Shown here one piece after another: positions 27,837-36,492 of a stretch of DNA of 64,000 nt. The notes under the pieces are model-generated. The model searched no databases. It saw only the letters and a program-made list of their open reading frames with translations, and had not been told where the DNA came from. Where the stretch lies: positions 62,001 to 126,000 of the forward strand of contig JACZJT010000008.1 of the NCBI GenBank assembly GCA_014860445.1, in the 5' to 3' direction. Position 1 is the first letter of the stretch. Each line of letters opens with the position of its first letter. This DNA comes from Burkholderiales bacterium (GTDB taxonomy: Bacteria; Pseudomonadota; Gammaproteobacteria; Burkholderiales; SG8-39). The translations under genes and the position numbers were made by a program.

Positions 27837-28391
27837 TTGAGCAAGGCGTTCACCAAGGAGCAGGACGGGGCTGAAGAAGACGAACCGGCGCCCGAGCCCG
27901 AACAGCCGCAAGGGGTGAAGAACTACATCACGCCGGCGGGGTACGCGCGCATGCAGGCGGAGCTCAAGCGCTTGCTCGACGTCGATCGCCCGGAAACGGT
28001 CAACGCGGTGCACTGGGCGGCGCTGAACGGCGACCGCTCGGAAAACGGCGACTACATTTATGGCAAGAAGCGCTTGCGCGAAATCGACCGGCGCATCCGC
28101 TTTCTGATCAAGCGCATGGAAATCGCAGAGGTGGTCGATTCAGCCGGCCAGGACCAGGACCGCGTGTTTTTCGGCGCCACGGTCAGCGTGCGCGACGCCG
28201 GCGGCGAGCTTCGCAGCCTGAGCATCGTCGGCATGGACGAGGTCGATCCGACGCGGGGGCGGGTGAGTTGGGTCTCGCCGATCGCGCGCGCACTCATCAA
28301 GGCGCGCGAGGGCGATACGGTGATGTTGCGAACGCCGGCTGGAGCGGAACAGTTGGAGGTGGTGGAAGTGCGCTACCTGGAATTGCCCTGA
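27837..28391 (+). CDS. greB: Transcription elongation factor GreB
   Basis: 184 residues from TTG 27837, with GGAGG about 11 bases upstream; MSKAFTKEQ is typical of betaproteobacterial GreB. After an acidic N-terminal tail, the coiled-coil tip carries the catalytic acidic pair in LNGDRSENGDYIYGKKRLREIDRRIRFL, and GreB is favoured over GreA by that KKRLREIDRRIR stretch. The C-terminal domain contains RVSWVSPIARALIKAREGD. GreB enters the RNA polymerase channel and stimulates cleavage of backtracked RNA. It ends 2 bases from the convergent M16 gene. Confidence 0.93.
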   Translation: MSKAFTKEQDGAEEDEPAPEPEQPQGVKNYITPAGYARMQAELKRLLDVDRPETVNAVHWAALNGDRSENGDYIYGKKRLREIDRRIRFLIKRMEIAEVVDSAGQDQDRVFFGATVSVRDAGGELRSLSIVGMDEVDPTRGRVSWVSPIARALIKAREGDTVMLRTPAGAEQLEVVEVRYLELP

Positions 28392-28393
28392 TT

Positions 28394-31156
28394 TCAGTTC
28401 TTGCCCTGCACCGCACCACCGTTCTTGGCGATGCGCTTGAAGTCGCCGGCCTTGACGATCGATAATTTGCGCAGGTCGAGATATTGTTTCAACGCGTCCC
28501 GGATCTGCTCCGGTTTGAGCGCGGCGATCCTGGCCTCGAAATCCGCCTCCCATGCGAGGCGGCGGCCGAGGTAGAGATTGCCGGCGAGTTGTCCCACCAG
28601 CGCGCCATCCTGGGTGCGGCGCAGCTTGCGCAGTGCGAGGTAGCCCTTCTTCGCCTCGGCCACTTCGTCTTCGCTGAAGCCTTCGCGCAGGGTCTGCCGC
28701 AGCACATCCATGATCTCGGTTTCGATGCGCGCGCGGTTCTGCGGTGCATAAATGGCGCTGACGCCGAATTCGCCAACGTCGTCGAGCGATCCGGCCGTCA
28801 GCCAGGAGTGCACGCTGTAGGACAGGCCTTCCTGCTCGCGTATGCGCCGCCACAGGCGGGAATCGGAGGAGCCGCCCAGCAGGTAGTTGCCCAGCACCAG
28901 CGCCGGATACGCTTCCCCGTCGTCGCGCAATTTCAGGTTCAACCCGGCCCTGAACACGGCGTTGGCCTTGTCCGGCGTGTCGAGACTGCGATCAATGGGC
29001 GGCACGTCGTGGTAGCTGTCGGCGATGCGTTTGAACGGTTTCGGGCTGACCCAGGCGCCGAATAGTTCCTGCGCGAGACCGGTAATTTGCGCCGCGTCGA
29101 AATCCCCGACCACTGCGAGTTCACTATTGCTCGCGCCGTAGAAGTCGTCGTGGCAGCGCCGCATGTCTTCGATGCCCACCGACTGCAGGCGTTGCATGCG
29201 TTCATCAAGCGTGGGCGTGTACAGCCAGTGCTCGGGCGGGTAGGGGTTGAGATGGCGCGCCAGTTGCAGTCCCGCCAGCGCGCCCGGCTCGCTTTTCATG
29301 CTCTCCACGCTGGTCAGGGCGGAGCGCTTGAGTTGCGTGAACTCGCTTTCCGGAAAAGCGGGTTCGCGCAGGACTTCGGTAACCAGGCGCAGCACGGCAG
29401 GCAGATTGGCGCCCAGGGTTTCAATTGAAGCGCCGTTGCCGCTGACGCTCACGTTGGCTTTCAGGCGGTCGAACTCATCGCGCAATTGCTCGCGCGTGTG
29501 CTTCCTGGTGCCACGCATCAGCATGGCCGAGGCCAGCCTGCAGGCCGAAGAGCGGCCCATTTTGCTCTGCTCGTCGCCCCAATGCAGAACCAGTTGCGCC
29601 ACGACTGTGCCGCCTCGCGTTTTCTTCGGCAGCAGCGCGAGCTTCATCCCGCCCGGCAATTGTCGTACCGTGGTGCGTGCATCGATATTCGCCGCGGAAG
29701 GTTCGAAACTCTCGCCCGCCGCCACCGGCGCCGCCCCCTTGTAGTCCCGGACCAGCGCGGCGACATCGGGCGCCGGCGGAATCTCGGCGCGGTCCGGCTG
29801 AGCACTCGGAACGAACATGCCCAAGGTGCGGTTCGAGGTCTTGAGGTATTGCGTCGCAACGCGCTGCACGTCGGCGGGTGTCAGCTTTTTCAGGCCGTCG
29901 CGGTACAGGAAGAACAGGCGCCAGTCGCCCATGGCAATGAATTCGGACAGCGCGATGCCGAGTTCACGCGGATTCGCCAGGGCCATTTCAATGTCGTTTA
30001 GCAACTGCGTGCGCGCGCGCTCCACCTCCTCGTCGGTGATTGGTTTGGAGGCAAAGCCTTCGAGTGTCGTGAGCAGCGCAGCGCGCGCCGCATCCAGCGA
30101 CAGGTCTTTGCCCAGGCTGGCGCCAAAATAGGCGTAGCCGGCTTCGCGCAGCTGCTGGTCGCCCCCGTACACGCTGCTCGCCTTGCCTGACTCCACCAGT
30201 GCGCGGTGCAGGCGCCCGCCGGGTACCTTGGTAAGTGCGGTGACGAGCACGTCGATTGCAGGGAAATCGGCATGCGCGCCCGGCGGCAGGTGGTACAAGG
30301 CGCCGACCAACTGGATCTCGCCTGCGCGGCGCAGCGTCACGCTGCGCTCACCGTCCTGGGTCGGCTCGGCGGTGTAGGTCGGAATGAGTGCGCGTGCGGG
30401 CCTGGGAAGGCCGGCGAAATGGCGCTCGACCATTTTGAGCGCCGCGGCTTCGTCGAACTTGCCGCTGACCAGCAGCACCGCGTTATCGGGCTGGTAGTAT
30501 TTGCGGTAGAAGGCCTGCAGGCGTTCGATCGGCACGTTTTCTATGTCGGAACGGGAGCCGATGATCGCGTGTCCATAGTTGTGCCACAGGTAGGCGGCGG
30601 AGGCCATGCGCTCGCCCAGCACGTTGTGGGGGCTGTTCTCGCCCGCCTCGAATTCGTTGCGCACTACGGTCATCTCGCTGTCCAGATCCTTTTTCAGTAT
30701 CGTGGAATTGAGCATGCGGTCCGCTTCCAGTTCCAGCGCCCAGTCGAGATTGCTTTCGCTGGCAGCCAGGTTTTCGTAGTAGTTGGTGCGGTCGAACGAA
30801 GTCGAGGCGTTGAAGCGCGCGCCGCGGCCCTGAAACTCGTTCTTGGGATCGGGATGGCGCGGCGTGCCCTTGAATTGCATGTGCTCCAGCAGGTGCGCCA
30901 TGCCGTATTCGCCGTAGCCCTCGTTGCGCGAGCCGACGAGATAAGTGAGGTTGACGGTGACCGTGTCCTGGGTGGCGTCGGGAAACAGCAGCACCTTGAG
31001 GCCGTTCTCGAGCCGGTATTCGGTGATGCCTTCGACCGAAGTGATCTTGCTGATTGACGCGGCGGCCTGCGTGCTCGCGGGAGTGGCGTGCGCAGGTGCG
31101 AACAGAAATCCCGGCAGAAGCAGGGCGAGGGTAAGAGAAAGAATTCGGCGCAGCAT
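28394..31156 (-). CDS. Secreted M16-family zinc metallopeptidase (pitrilysin type)
   Basis: 920 residues. A signal peptide (MLRRILSLTLALLLPGFLFAPAHA) indicates periplasmic location. The first M16 domain has the inverted zinc motif HLLEH (H-x-x-E-H) with downstream glutamate in VVRNEFEAGE; the second, related domain (around residues 500-900) lacks the metal ligands, as in other two-domain members. Pitrilysins degrade peptides and small unfolded proteins. It is preceded by 345 bases of non-coding DNA and is convergent with greB. Start codon ATG with AAGG upstream. Confidence 0.93.
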   Translation of the reverse strand: MLRRILSLTLALLLPGFLFAPAHATPASTQAAASISKITSVEGITEYRLENGLKVLLFPDATQDTVTVNLTYLVGSRNEGYGEYGMAHLLEHMQFKGTPRHPDPKNEFQGRGARFNASTSFDRTNYYENLAASESNLDWALELEADRMLNSTILKKDLDSEMTVVRNEFEAGENSPHNVLGERMASAAYLWHNYGHAIIGSRSDIENVPIERLQAFYRKYYQPDNAVLLVSGKFDEAAALKMVERHFAGLPRPARALIPTYTAEPTQDGERSVTLRRAGEIQLVGALYHLPPGAHADFPAIDVLVTALTKVPGGRLHRALVESGKASSVYGGDQQLREAGYAYFGASLGKDLSLDAARAALLTTLEGFASKPITDEEVERARTQLLNDIEMALANPRELGIALSEFIAMGDWRLFFLYRDGLKKLTPADVQRVATQYLKTSNRTLGMFVPSAQPDRAEIPPAPDVAALVRDYKGAAPVAAGESFEPSAANIDARTTVRQLPGGMKLALLPKKTRGGTVVAQLVLHWGDEQSKMGRSSACRLASAMLMRGTRKHTREQLRDEFDRLKANVSVSGNGASIETLGANLPAVLRLVTEVLREPAFPESEFTQLKRSALTSVESMKSEPGALAGLQLARHLNPYPPEHWLYTPTLDERMQRLQSVGIEDMRRCHDDFYGASNSELAVVGDFDAAQITGLAQELFGAWVSPKPFKRIADSYHDVPPIDRSLDTPDKANAVFRAGLNLKLRDDGEAYPALVLGNYLLGGSSDSRLWRRIREQEGLSYSVHSWLTAGSLDDVGEFGVSAIYAPQNRARIETEIMDVLRQTLREGFSEDEVAEAKKGYLALRKLRRTQDGALVGQLAGNLYLGRRLAWEADFEARIAALKPEQIRDALKQYLDLRKLSIVKAGDFKRIAKNGGAVQGKN

Positions 31157-31502
31157 CGGACGACCTTGTAGTTGTTTGGGTTTCCGAAGAGACCGTAATT
31201 CTCTGGATTGGTTCAGATTCTAATACAAACAGTCGCAGGGTCCGCCGCGGCACCGCAAAAGTTATTCGCCTTATGTGCGACAACGTACAGCATATCTTTT
31301 GTGCAACAGCTATAAATGCGTGGTCGACGGACAAGCGCCCCGCCGGTTTCGCCGGACTTGGCTTGAAGAAAACCGGCATAGGACGGCTTGTCGTTCCGCG
31401 GTAAGCATTTCCATGCCGGCACCCCAGTGCAGCACATCGGGATACACGCCCGCTGGGGATTGAGCCTTGTTCCCATGAAATACTTACAAAAGGAAACACA
31501 TC
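31157..31502. other. Divergent intergenic region between M16 gene and ice-binding gene
   Basis: 346 bases holding the divergent leaders of both flanking genes. No gene or known element is recognised. A near-palindrome TGTGCG-N4-CGTACA lies around 31265-31285 and could be a regulator site. AAAAGGAAA before the ATG 31503 is the ribosome site of the ice-binding gene. Confidence 0.35.
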
Positions 31503-32411
31503 ATGAATGATCTTCGGAAACACCTATCCACATGTTTGCTGGCGACGGCGGCAATGCTAGCCGGCGCCGCTCCGGCATGGGCTCAAATCGTGCCATCATT
31601 GAACAGTGCGTCGAGCTTTGCGGCCCTGGCTGGCGGTCCGGCGGCCGGTGCGGTGACCTGTACCAATTCCACTGTCAACGGAGACGTGGGCGTCGTCCCC
31701 ATCGGCACCGTCGTACAAACGGGTTGCACGATTACAGGGGCGGTCGTCACGGACGCCACGGCGGCTTACGCTGACTTCATTTACGCGTACAAGCAGTTCG
31801 AGTCCATATCTTGCGACCAGACGCTGTCTGGTACGCTCGCGGGCGTAACACTTCCGCCCGGTGTCTACTGTTTCCCCGCGGCGGCGACATTGACAGGCAC
31901 GTTGACCCTCGACGGGCCCGCGGACGGAGTCTGGATATTCAAAATCGGGACCGGTGGCACCGGCGCTCTTACCGGCACCAACTTCTCGGTGGTCATGGCG
32001 GGTGGCGCACAGGAAGTCGATTGTCCAAACGTGTATTGGTGGGTAGCCGAAGCCGCGACGCTGACGACTTCGACCTTCCGGGGAACCATACTCGCGGGTG
32101 CGGACATCACGGTTACCGGTGGAACCTTTAAGGGGGATGCAATGGCGGGCGGAAAAGGCACCGCCGTGACGCCGACCGGCGCCGTGACATTGACTGGCTC
32201 CACAATCACCGCCTGCTCCGCACCAGGCGGCACCGTGACTCACGCGAAACTCAAGTGCAACCAAGGCGTCGGCAACGGGCCTGAAGCTTGCGATCCGGGC
32301 AATTCGAACCAGGACGACCACGGCACCGCCTATCCGTTTGGTGCGAACTCGAACGATGAAGTCGACGGCGTGCCCGGCAATCCGGGCCGCAAGGGCGGCA
32401 ACGGTAAGTAA
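31503..32411 (+). CDS. Secreted ice-binding-type (DUF3494) protein
   Basis: 302 residues. A signal peptide ends near APAWA. The body fits the DUF3494 ice-binding family: SFAALAGGPAAGAVTC near the N terminus, GDVGVVPIGTVV, the ADFIYAYKQFES helix, LTLDGPADGVWIFKIG, and NVYWWVAEAATLTTSTFRGTILA, together giving a beta-solenoid with a capping helix. Such proteins bind ice or serve as adhesive surface folds. The C-terminal tail is Gly/Asn/Pro-rich (CNQGVGNGPEACDPGNSNQ then PGNPGRKGGNGK), lacking a PEP-CTERM anchor. AAAAGGAAA is the ribosome site; a strong terminator follows. Confidence 0.88.
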   Translation: MNDLRKHLSTCLLATAAMLAGAAPAWAQIVPSLNSASSFAALAGGPAAGAVTCTNSTVNGDVGVVPIGTVVQTGCTITGAVVTDATAAYADFIYAYKQFESISCDQTLSGTLAGVTLPPGVYCFPAAATLTGTLTLDGPADGVWIFKIGTGGTGALTGTNFSVVMAGGAQEVDCPNVYWWVAEAATLTTSTFRGTILAGADITVTGGTFKGDAMAGGKGTAVTPTGAVTLTGSTITACSAPGGTVTHAKLKCNQGVGNGPEACDPGNSNQDDHGTAYPFGANSNDEVDGVPGNPGRKGGNGK

Positions 32412-32432
32412 TCCTGCAGTCGCGAAGTACGG

Positions 32433-32460
32433 AAAAGGACCCGCGAGGGTCCTTTTTCTT
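32433..32460 (+). terminator. Rho-independent terminator
   Basis: Ten-base-pair stem (AAAAGGACCC with GGGTCCTTTT) closing a GCGA GNRA-type tetraloop, followed by T-rich CTTTT. It lies 22 bases after the ice-binding gene's stop and is the clearest terminator in the window. Confidence 0.93.
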
Positions 32461-32530
32461 TTGGTGCGACACGCGCGGCGCGTTGTGCGCGAACGCCTTA
32501 CGCGGTGCCCGACAAGGCAGGTCGAGCGAT

Positions 32531-32851
32531 TTACTTCACCAGATAGTCAAAAAAGTGCAGGGCCAGCATGCCGATCACAATGGTGACCAGGGTATTGCGC
32601 GTGTGCCAGGCGACGATGGCGGCAAGAATGCCCGCCAGCAGGCGCGGATTGTCCAGGCCGATTTGAACCGAGCCCGCCGTCATCACGAATGCGGGCACGA
32701 GAATCGCCGAAAATACGGCCGCAGGCACGTAGCGCAGGGCGCGCCGCAGCAGCGCGGGTGCGGGCCAGCGTGCGAACAGCAGGATGAAGGACGCGCGCGG
32801 AATGAAACTGGTCAGCGCAAGCCCGAAGATCAACAGCAGGAAGGCGGTCAT
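32531..32851 (-). CDS. azlD: AzlD-family branched-chain amino-acid export subunit
   Basis: 106 residues from ATG 32851, the longer ORF being a shadow prefix. Small hydrophobic protein with three to four helices (FLLLIFGLALTSFIP, FSAILVPAFVMT, NTLVTIVIGMLALHFF), the AzlD pattern, including the RASFILLF region after the first helix. The ATG overlaps the azlC stop by four bases (ATGA). AzlC and AzlD together export branched-chain amino acids or their analogues in characterised cases; here the substrate is inferred only from the family. Confidence 0.86.
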   Translation of the reverse strand: MTAFLLLIFGLALTSFIPRASFILLFARWPAPALLRRALRYVPAAVFSAILVPAFVMTAGSVQIGLDNPRLLAGILAAIVAWHTRNTLVTIVIGMLALHFFDYLVK

Positions 32852-33543
32852 GGACTGAATTTCTCCTGCAATTTTTCGACCAGCATGCCGGTGATGATCC
32901 CCGCTGCGGTCGCCAGCAGCAGTCCCAGGCGCAGCGGCAGGGACCAGGCGAGCACCGCGGTGACGCCGGCGGCACATGCGGCCGCGGCGATGGCGCGATC
33001 GCGGATGGTGGGCGCGACGATGCCCAGGAAGGCGAGCAGGATGGAAAACTCCAGATGCCAGCCCGCCGGGATGCCCGCGCCGAGCAGTACGCCGACCAGG
33101 GTGCCGGTCTGCCAGGTGATCCAGATGGCGGCGCAGCATCCGGAGTAGTACCAGACCTTGTCCAGCGCTTCCATGGGACGTTCATAGCCGCGCAGGGTCA
33201 TCGCGTAACCGTTGTCCGACAAGATGTAGGCGAGCAGGGGGCGCCAGCGCGGGCTGGCCGCTGACAAGTGCGGCGTAATCGCCAGGCTGTAAATGGAAAA
33301 TCGCAGATTGATCACCAGCGCCGCCATGATGGCAATCGCGATCGGGCTGCCCGAGGTGTAGAGTTGCAATGCGGCCAGCTGCGCGTTGCCCGCGTAGACC
33401 ATGACCGACATCAGTATCGCCAGGTAGTAGGGCATCCCCGCCGCGACCATGGCCACGCCGCTGATCATGCCGAAGGTCATCACCCCAGGCAGGACCGGCA
33501 GGCAGGCTTTGAATCCGGCGAGAAATTGGGGATGGAAGCGCAA
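32848..33543 (-). CDS. azlC: AzlC-family branched-chain amino-acid export protein
   Basis: 231 residues, about six or more hydrophobic helices. The N-terminal [28 protein letters not shown] and the [17 protein letters not shown] segment are the most typical parts of AzlC proteins, followed by [18 protein letters not shown]. It precedes azlD with a 4-base overlap. It is divergent from htpG, and its start lies 150 bases from the htpG ATG, so the two promoters share this interval. Confidence 0.89.
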   Translation of the reverse strand: MRFHPQFLAGFKACLPVLPGVMTFGMISGVAMVAAGMPYYLAILMSVMVYAGNAQLAALQLYTSGSPIAIAIMAALVINLRFSIYSLAITPHLSAASPRWRPLLAYILSDNGYAMTLRGYERPMEALDKVWYYSGCCAAIWITWQTGTLVGVLLGAGIPAGWHLEFSILLAFLGIVAPTIRDRAIAAAACAAGVTAVLAWSLPLRLGLLLATAAGIITGMLVEKLQEKFSP

Positions 33544-33620
33544 AAGCGGTCTGTATCGGTGATTGCGGCAGCGGGGCGAGCGCCATTCTAACCGCCATTG
33601 TGCCTATCGGCCGCCCGCCT

Positions 33621-33650
33621 CTTGAAAATTCGCCCTGCAGCCCGCATTTA
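33621..33650 (+). promoter_or_regulatory. RpoH (sigma-32)-type heat-shock promoter of htpG
   Basis: CTTGAAA at 33621-33627 matches the sigma-32 -35 element; 14 bases later CCGCATTTA (33642-33650) matches the -10 element CCCCATNTA in 8 of 9 positions. It would start transcription about 36 bases before the htpG ATG. Confidence 0.72.
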
Positions 33651-33692
33651 ACGGGACAATCGGGAAAAATCTGGACTATCGACGGAGAAACC

Positions 33693-35624
33693 ATGTCTGA
33701 CACTGCCACCAAGGAAACGCTGGGCTTCCAGGCCGAAGTAAAACAACTGCTGCATCTGATGATCCACTCCTTGTACAGCAACAAGGAGATTTTTCTGCGC
33801 GAACTGATCTCGAATGCGTCGGACGCTGCTGACAAGCTGCGCTTCGAAGCGCTGTCGGACGCCTCGCTTTACGGAACGGACGCCGATCTGAGAATACGCG
33901 TCAGTTTCGACAAGGCGGCGCGCACCCTGACCGTGTCCGACAACGGCGTGGGCATGTCGCGCGATGAAGTCATCGCCAACATCGGCACCATCGCGAAGTC
34001 GGGCACACGCGAATTTTTCCAGGCGCTCACCGGAGACCAGGCCAAGGACGCACACTTGATCGGCCAGTTCGGCGTGGGTTTCTACTCGTCCTTCATCGTC
34101 GCCGACCGCGTGAGCCTGGTGACGCGGCGAGCGGGCCTTGCCACGAGCGAAGGGGTGCGCTGGGAATCCGACGGCGGCGGCGAGTACAGCATCGAAGCAG
34201 TCGAGAAGGCGGGGCGCGGCACCGAGGTGACCCTGCACCTGCGCGAGGGCGAGGACGATCTGCTGGACGGTTTCCGTCTGCGCGCACTGATCCGCAAGTA
34301 CTCGGATCACATCGCGCTCCCGATTCGCATGGAAAAAAGCGTCTGGGACGAAGACACGAAGGAGCAAAAACCCGGCGGCGAGGACGAAACCGTCAACCAG
34401 GCGAGCGCGCTGTGGGCGCGTCCTAAGGCCGAGATCAGCGACGAGCAATACCAGGAGTTCTACAAGCACGTCGCGCACGACTTCGAAACGCCGCTCGCCT
34501 GGACGCACAACCGCGTGGAAGGCAGGCACGAGTACACGCAGCTGCTGTATCTGCCCGCGCATGCGCCCTTTGACCTGTATGACCGGACGCACCGCCACGG
34601 CATCAAGCTGTACGTGCGACGGGTGTTCATCATGGACGACGCCGAGCAATTGCTGCCGGCCTATCTGCGCTTCGTGCGCGGGGTGGTCGATTCCAGCGAT
34701 TTGCCGCTCAATGTGTCCCGCGAGATTCTGCAGCAGAGCAAGGACATCGAGGCGATCCGCTCCGGCTGCACCAAGCGCGTGCTCGCCTTGCTCGAGGACC
34801 TCGCGCAAAACCAGAAGGACAAGTACACCGGGTTCTGGAAGGAATTCGGCCTGGTGCTGAAGGAAGGCGTAGGCGAAGACCATGCGAACAAGGAAAAAAT
34901 CGCCGCGCTGCTGCGTTTTTCCAGCACCGAGAACGACAGCGAAGAGCAGGGCGTTTCCTTCGCCGATTATGTCGCGCGCATGAAACCGGGCCAGGAAAAA
35001 ATCTATTACGTCACCGCCGATTCGTTTCTCGCGGCGAAGAACAGCCCGCATCTGGAGGTGTTTCGCAAGAAGGGCATCGAGGTGCTGCTGCTTGCGGAGC
35101 GCGTGGACGAATGGCTGGTGTCAAATCTGACCGAGTTCGAAGGCAAGGCGCTGGTCTCGGTGGCCCGCGGCGATCTGGACCTGGGTAAGCTGGAGGACGA
35201 AGCGGAGAAAAAAGAACAGGAAAAGCAGGCCGGCGAATACAAGGATCTGACGGACAAGGTCAAGCAGGCGCTGGGCGAACAGGTGAAGGAGGTGCGCGTG
35301 ACGCTGCGGTTGACCGCCTCGCCCGCCTGTCTGGTCTCCGATCAGTACGACATGGGCGGCAATCTCGCGCGCATACTCAAGGCGGCCGGGCAAAAAGTGC
35401 CCGATTCCAAACCGATCATGGAGATCAATCCCGGCCATCCGCTGGTGCAGCGGCTCAAATACGAGGAAAGCCAATTCGCCGACTGGTGCCAGGTGCTGTT
35501 CGACCAGGCGCTGCTCGCCGAGGGCGGTCAGCTGGAAGACCCGGCCGGCTTCGTCAAGCGCTTGAACGAACTGATGCTGGCGCTTTCGGGCAGCGCGTCG
35601 AAAATCTGGACGCCGGGGAGCTGA
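33693..35624 (+). CDS. htpG: Molecular chaperone HtpG (Hsp90)
   Basis: 643 residues from ATG 33693 with CGGAGAAA upstream; the ORF's ATG at 33600 lies in the promoter region. Hsp90 signatures are plain: ATPase domain with [49 protein letters not shown] and [17 protein letters not shown]; middle domain with NVSREILQQ and [12 protein letters not shown]-terminal dimerisation part near the end. It folds client proteins in the cytoplasm under stress, in keeping with the RpoH-type promoter. Confidence 0.97.
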   Translation: MSDTATKETLGFQAEVKQLLHLMIHSLYSNKEIFLRELISNASDAADKLRFEALSDASLYGTDADLRIRVSFDKAARTLTVSDNGVGMSRDEVIANIGTIAKSGTREFFQALTGDQAKDAHLIGQFGVGFYSSFIVADRVSLVTRRAGLATSEGVRWESDGGGEYSIEAVEKAGRGTEVTLHLREGEDDLLDGFRLRALIRKYSDHIALPIRMEKSVWDEDTKEQKPGGEDETVNQASALWARPKAEISDEQYQEFYKHVAHDFETPLAWTHNRVEGRHEYTQLLYLPAHAPFDLYDRTHRHGIKLYVRRVFIMDDAEQLLPAYLRFVRGVVDSSDLPLNVSREILQQSKDIEAIRSGCTKRVLALLEDLAQNQKDKYTGFWKEFGLVLKEGVGEDHANKEKIAALLRFSSTENDSEEQGVSFADYVARMKPGQEKIYYVTADSFLAAKNSPHLEVFRKKGIEVLLLAERVDEWLVSNLTEFEGKALVSVARGDLDLGKLEDEAEKKEQEKQAGEYKDLTDKVKQALGEQVKEVRVTLRLTASPACLVSDQYDMGGNLARILKAAGQKVPDSKPIMEINPGHPLVQRLKYEESQFADWCQVLFDQALLAEGGQLEDPAGFVKRLNELMLALSGSASKIWTPGS

Positions 35625-35643
35625 GAAACGCGTTCAGTACTCT

Positions 35644-35722
35644 TGTCATTCCGAAGCCGCAGGCTGAGGAATCTGCTTTTCTCGATTTAAAAGCAGATTC
35701 CTCGCTTCGCTCGGAATGACAA
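35644..35722. repeat. REP-like long palindrome between htpG and peroxiredoxin
   Basis: Arms TTGTCATTCCGA...AATCTGCTTTT and AAAAGCAGATT...TCGGAATGACAA flank an 8-base CTCGATTT loop, with an imperfect patch in the middle of the stem. The word (T)GTCATTCCGA...GAGGAATCTGC occurs as a dispersed repeat in many environmental bacteria, in my memory. It lies between convergent genes and may act as a two-way transcript end. Single copy in this window. Confidence 0.75.
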
Positions 35723-35738
35723 TATTCGAAGCGCCGTC

Positions 35739-36242
35739 TTACATCTGCTTCAGCATGGTCGCGGCGTCGGAAACCTCAAATTTACCGGGACCTTCGACGT
35801 TCAGCTGTTTGACCACGCCACTATCCACCAGCATCGAGTAGCGGTTCGAGCGTATGCCCATATTGCGGGCGGTTAAATCGAGTTCCAGCCCCAGTGCCTT
35901 GGTCCAGAGGGCGCTGCCGTCGGCCAGCATGCGCACCTTGTCGCCGGCTTTTTGCGTACGACCCCAGGCGCCCATGACAAACGCATCATTGGTGGCCACG
36001 CACCAGATTTCGTCCACGCCCTTGGCCTTCAGCTTGTCGTAGTTGGCTACGTAGCTCGGTACGTGCTTCGCCGAACAGGTGGGGGTATAGGCGCCGGGCA
36101 GTGCGAAAATCGCGATTTTCTTGCCCTTGGTCGCTTCGGCCACGCTGATGTCCTTGGGGTTCAAGGGGCATCCGGCGGCTTCGTCGAATTCCGTGGCTTC
36201 GCTCAACTTGCCGTCGGGCAGAGTGTCTCCAATTTTGATCAT
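35739..36242 (-). CDS. Peroxiredoxin (Prx5/type II)
   Basis: 167 residues, cytoplasmic thiol peroxidase. The peroxidatic cysteine lies in FALPGAYTPTCSAKHVPSY and a second cysteine in VDEIWCVATNDAFVMGAW, the position seen in 2-Cys type II/Prx5 enzymes. It removes hydrogen peroxide and organic peroxides using glutaredoxin, thioredoxin or similar donors; the donor cannot be predicted. AGGAG lies 7 bases before the ATG. It is convergent with htpG across the palindromic repeat. Confidence 0.93.
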   Translation of the reverse strand: MIKIGDTLPDGKLSEATEFDEAAGCPLNPKDISVAEATKGKKIAIFALPGAYTPTCSAKHVPSYVANYDKLKAKGVDEIWCVATNDAFVMGAWGRTQKAGDKVRMLADGSALWTKALGLELDLTARNMGIRSNRYSMLVDSGVVKQLNVEGPGKFEVSDAATMLKQM

Positions 36243-36456
36243 TGCGTGCTCCTATAAGTAATGGCAGCGCAGGGACGTCGCCCCTACACGCGCGAAATTG
36301 CGTGCTACGGGTATTTGCCGCGTGCAGAACCGCCGCACTACGGTAACCTGTGTCAATCCTAACATATTCACATGGGCGAATACCCGCGCGCAGCTCGGGT
36401 GTATGCGCGGATCGCTTTGCGCCGGGTACGCAATTCGCACCGCAATCAGCTTCAAT

Positions 36457-36485
36457 TTGAACCGGCTGGGCAATGTGGCTATAGT
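36457..36485 (+). promoter_or_regulatory. Strong sigma-70-type promoter adjoining the GspE start
   Basis: TTGAAC (36457-36462), a 17-base spacer, and TATAGT (36480-36485) match the sigma-70 consensus in 4 and 5 of 6 positions. A transcription start about 7 bases after the -10 would fall at 36491-36493, on or beside the ATG at 36493, predicting a leaderless mRNA. Confidence 0.6.
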
Positions 36486-36492
36486 GCAGACC

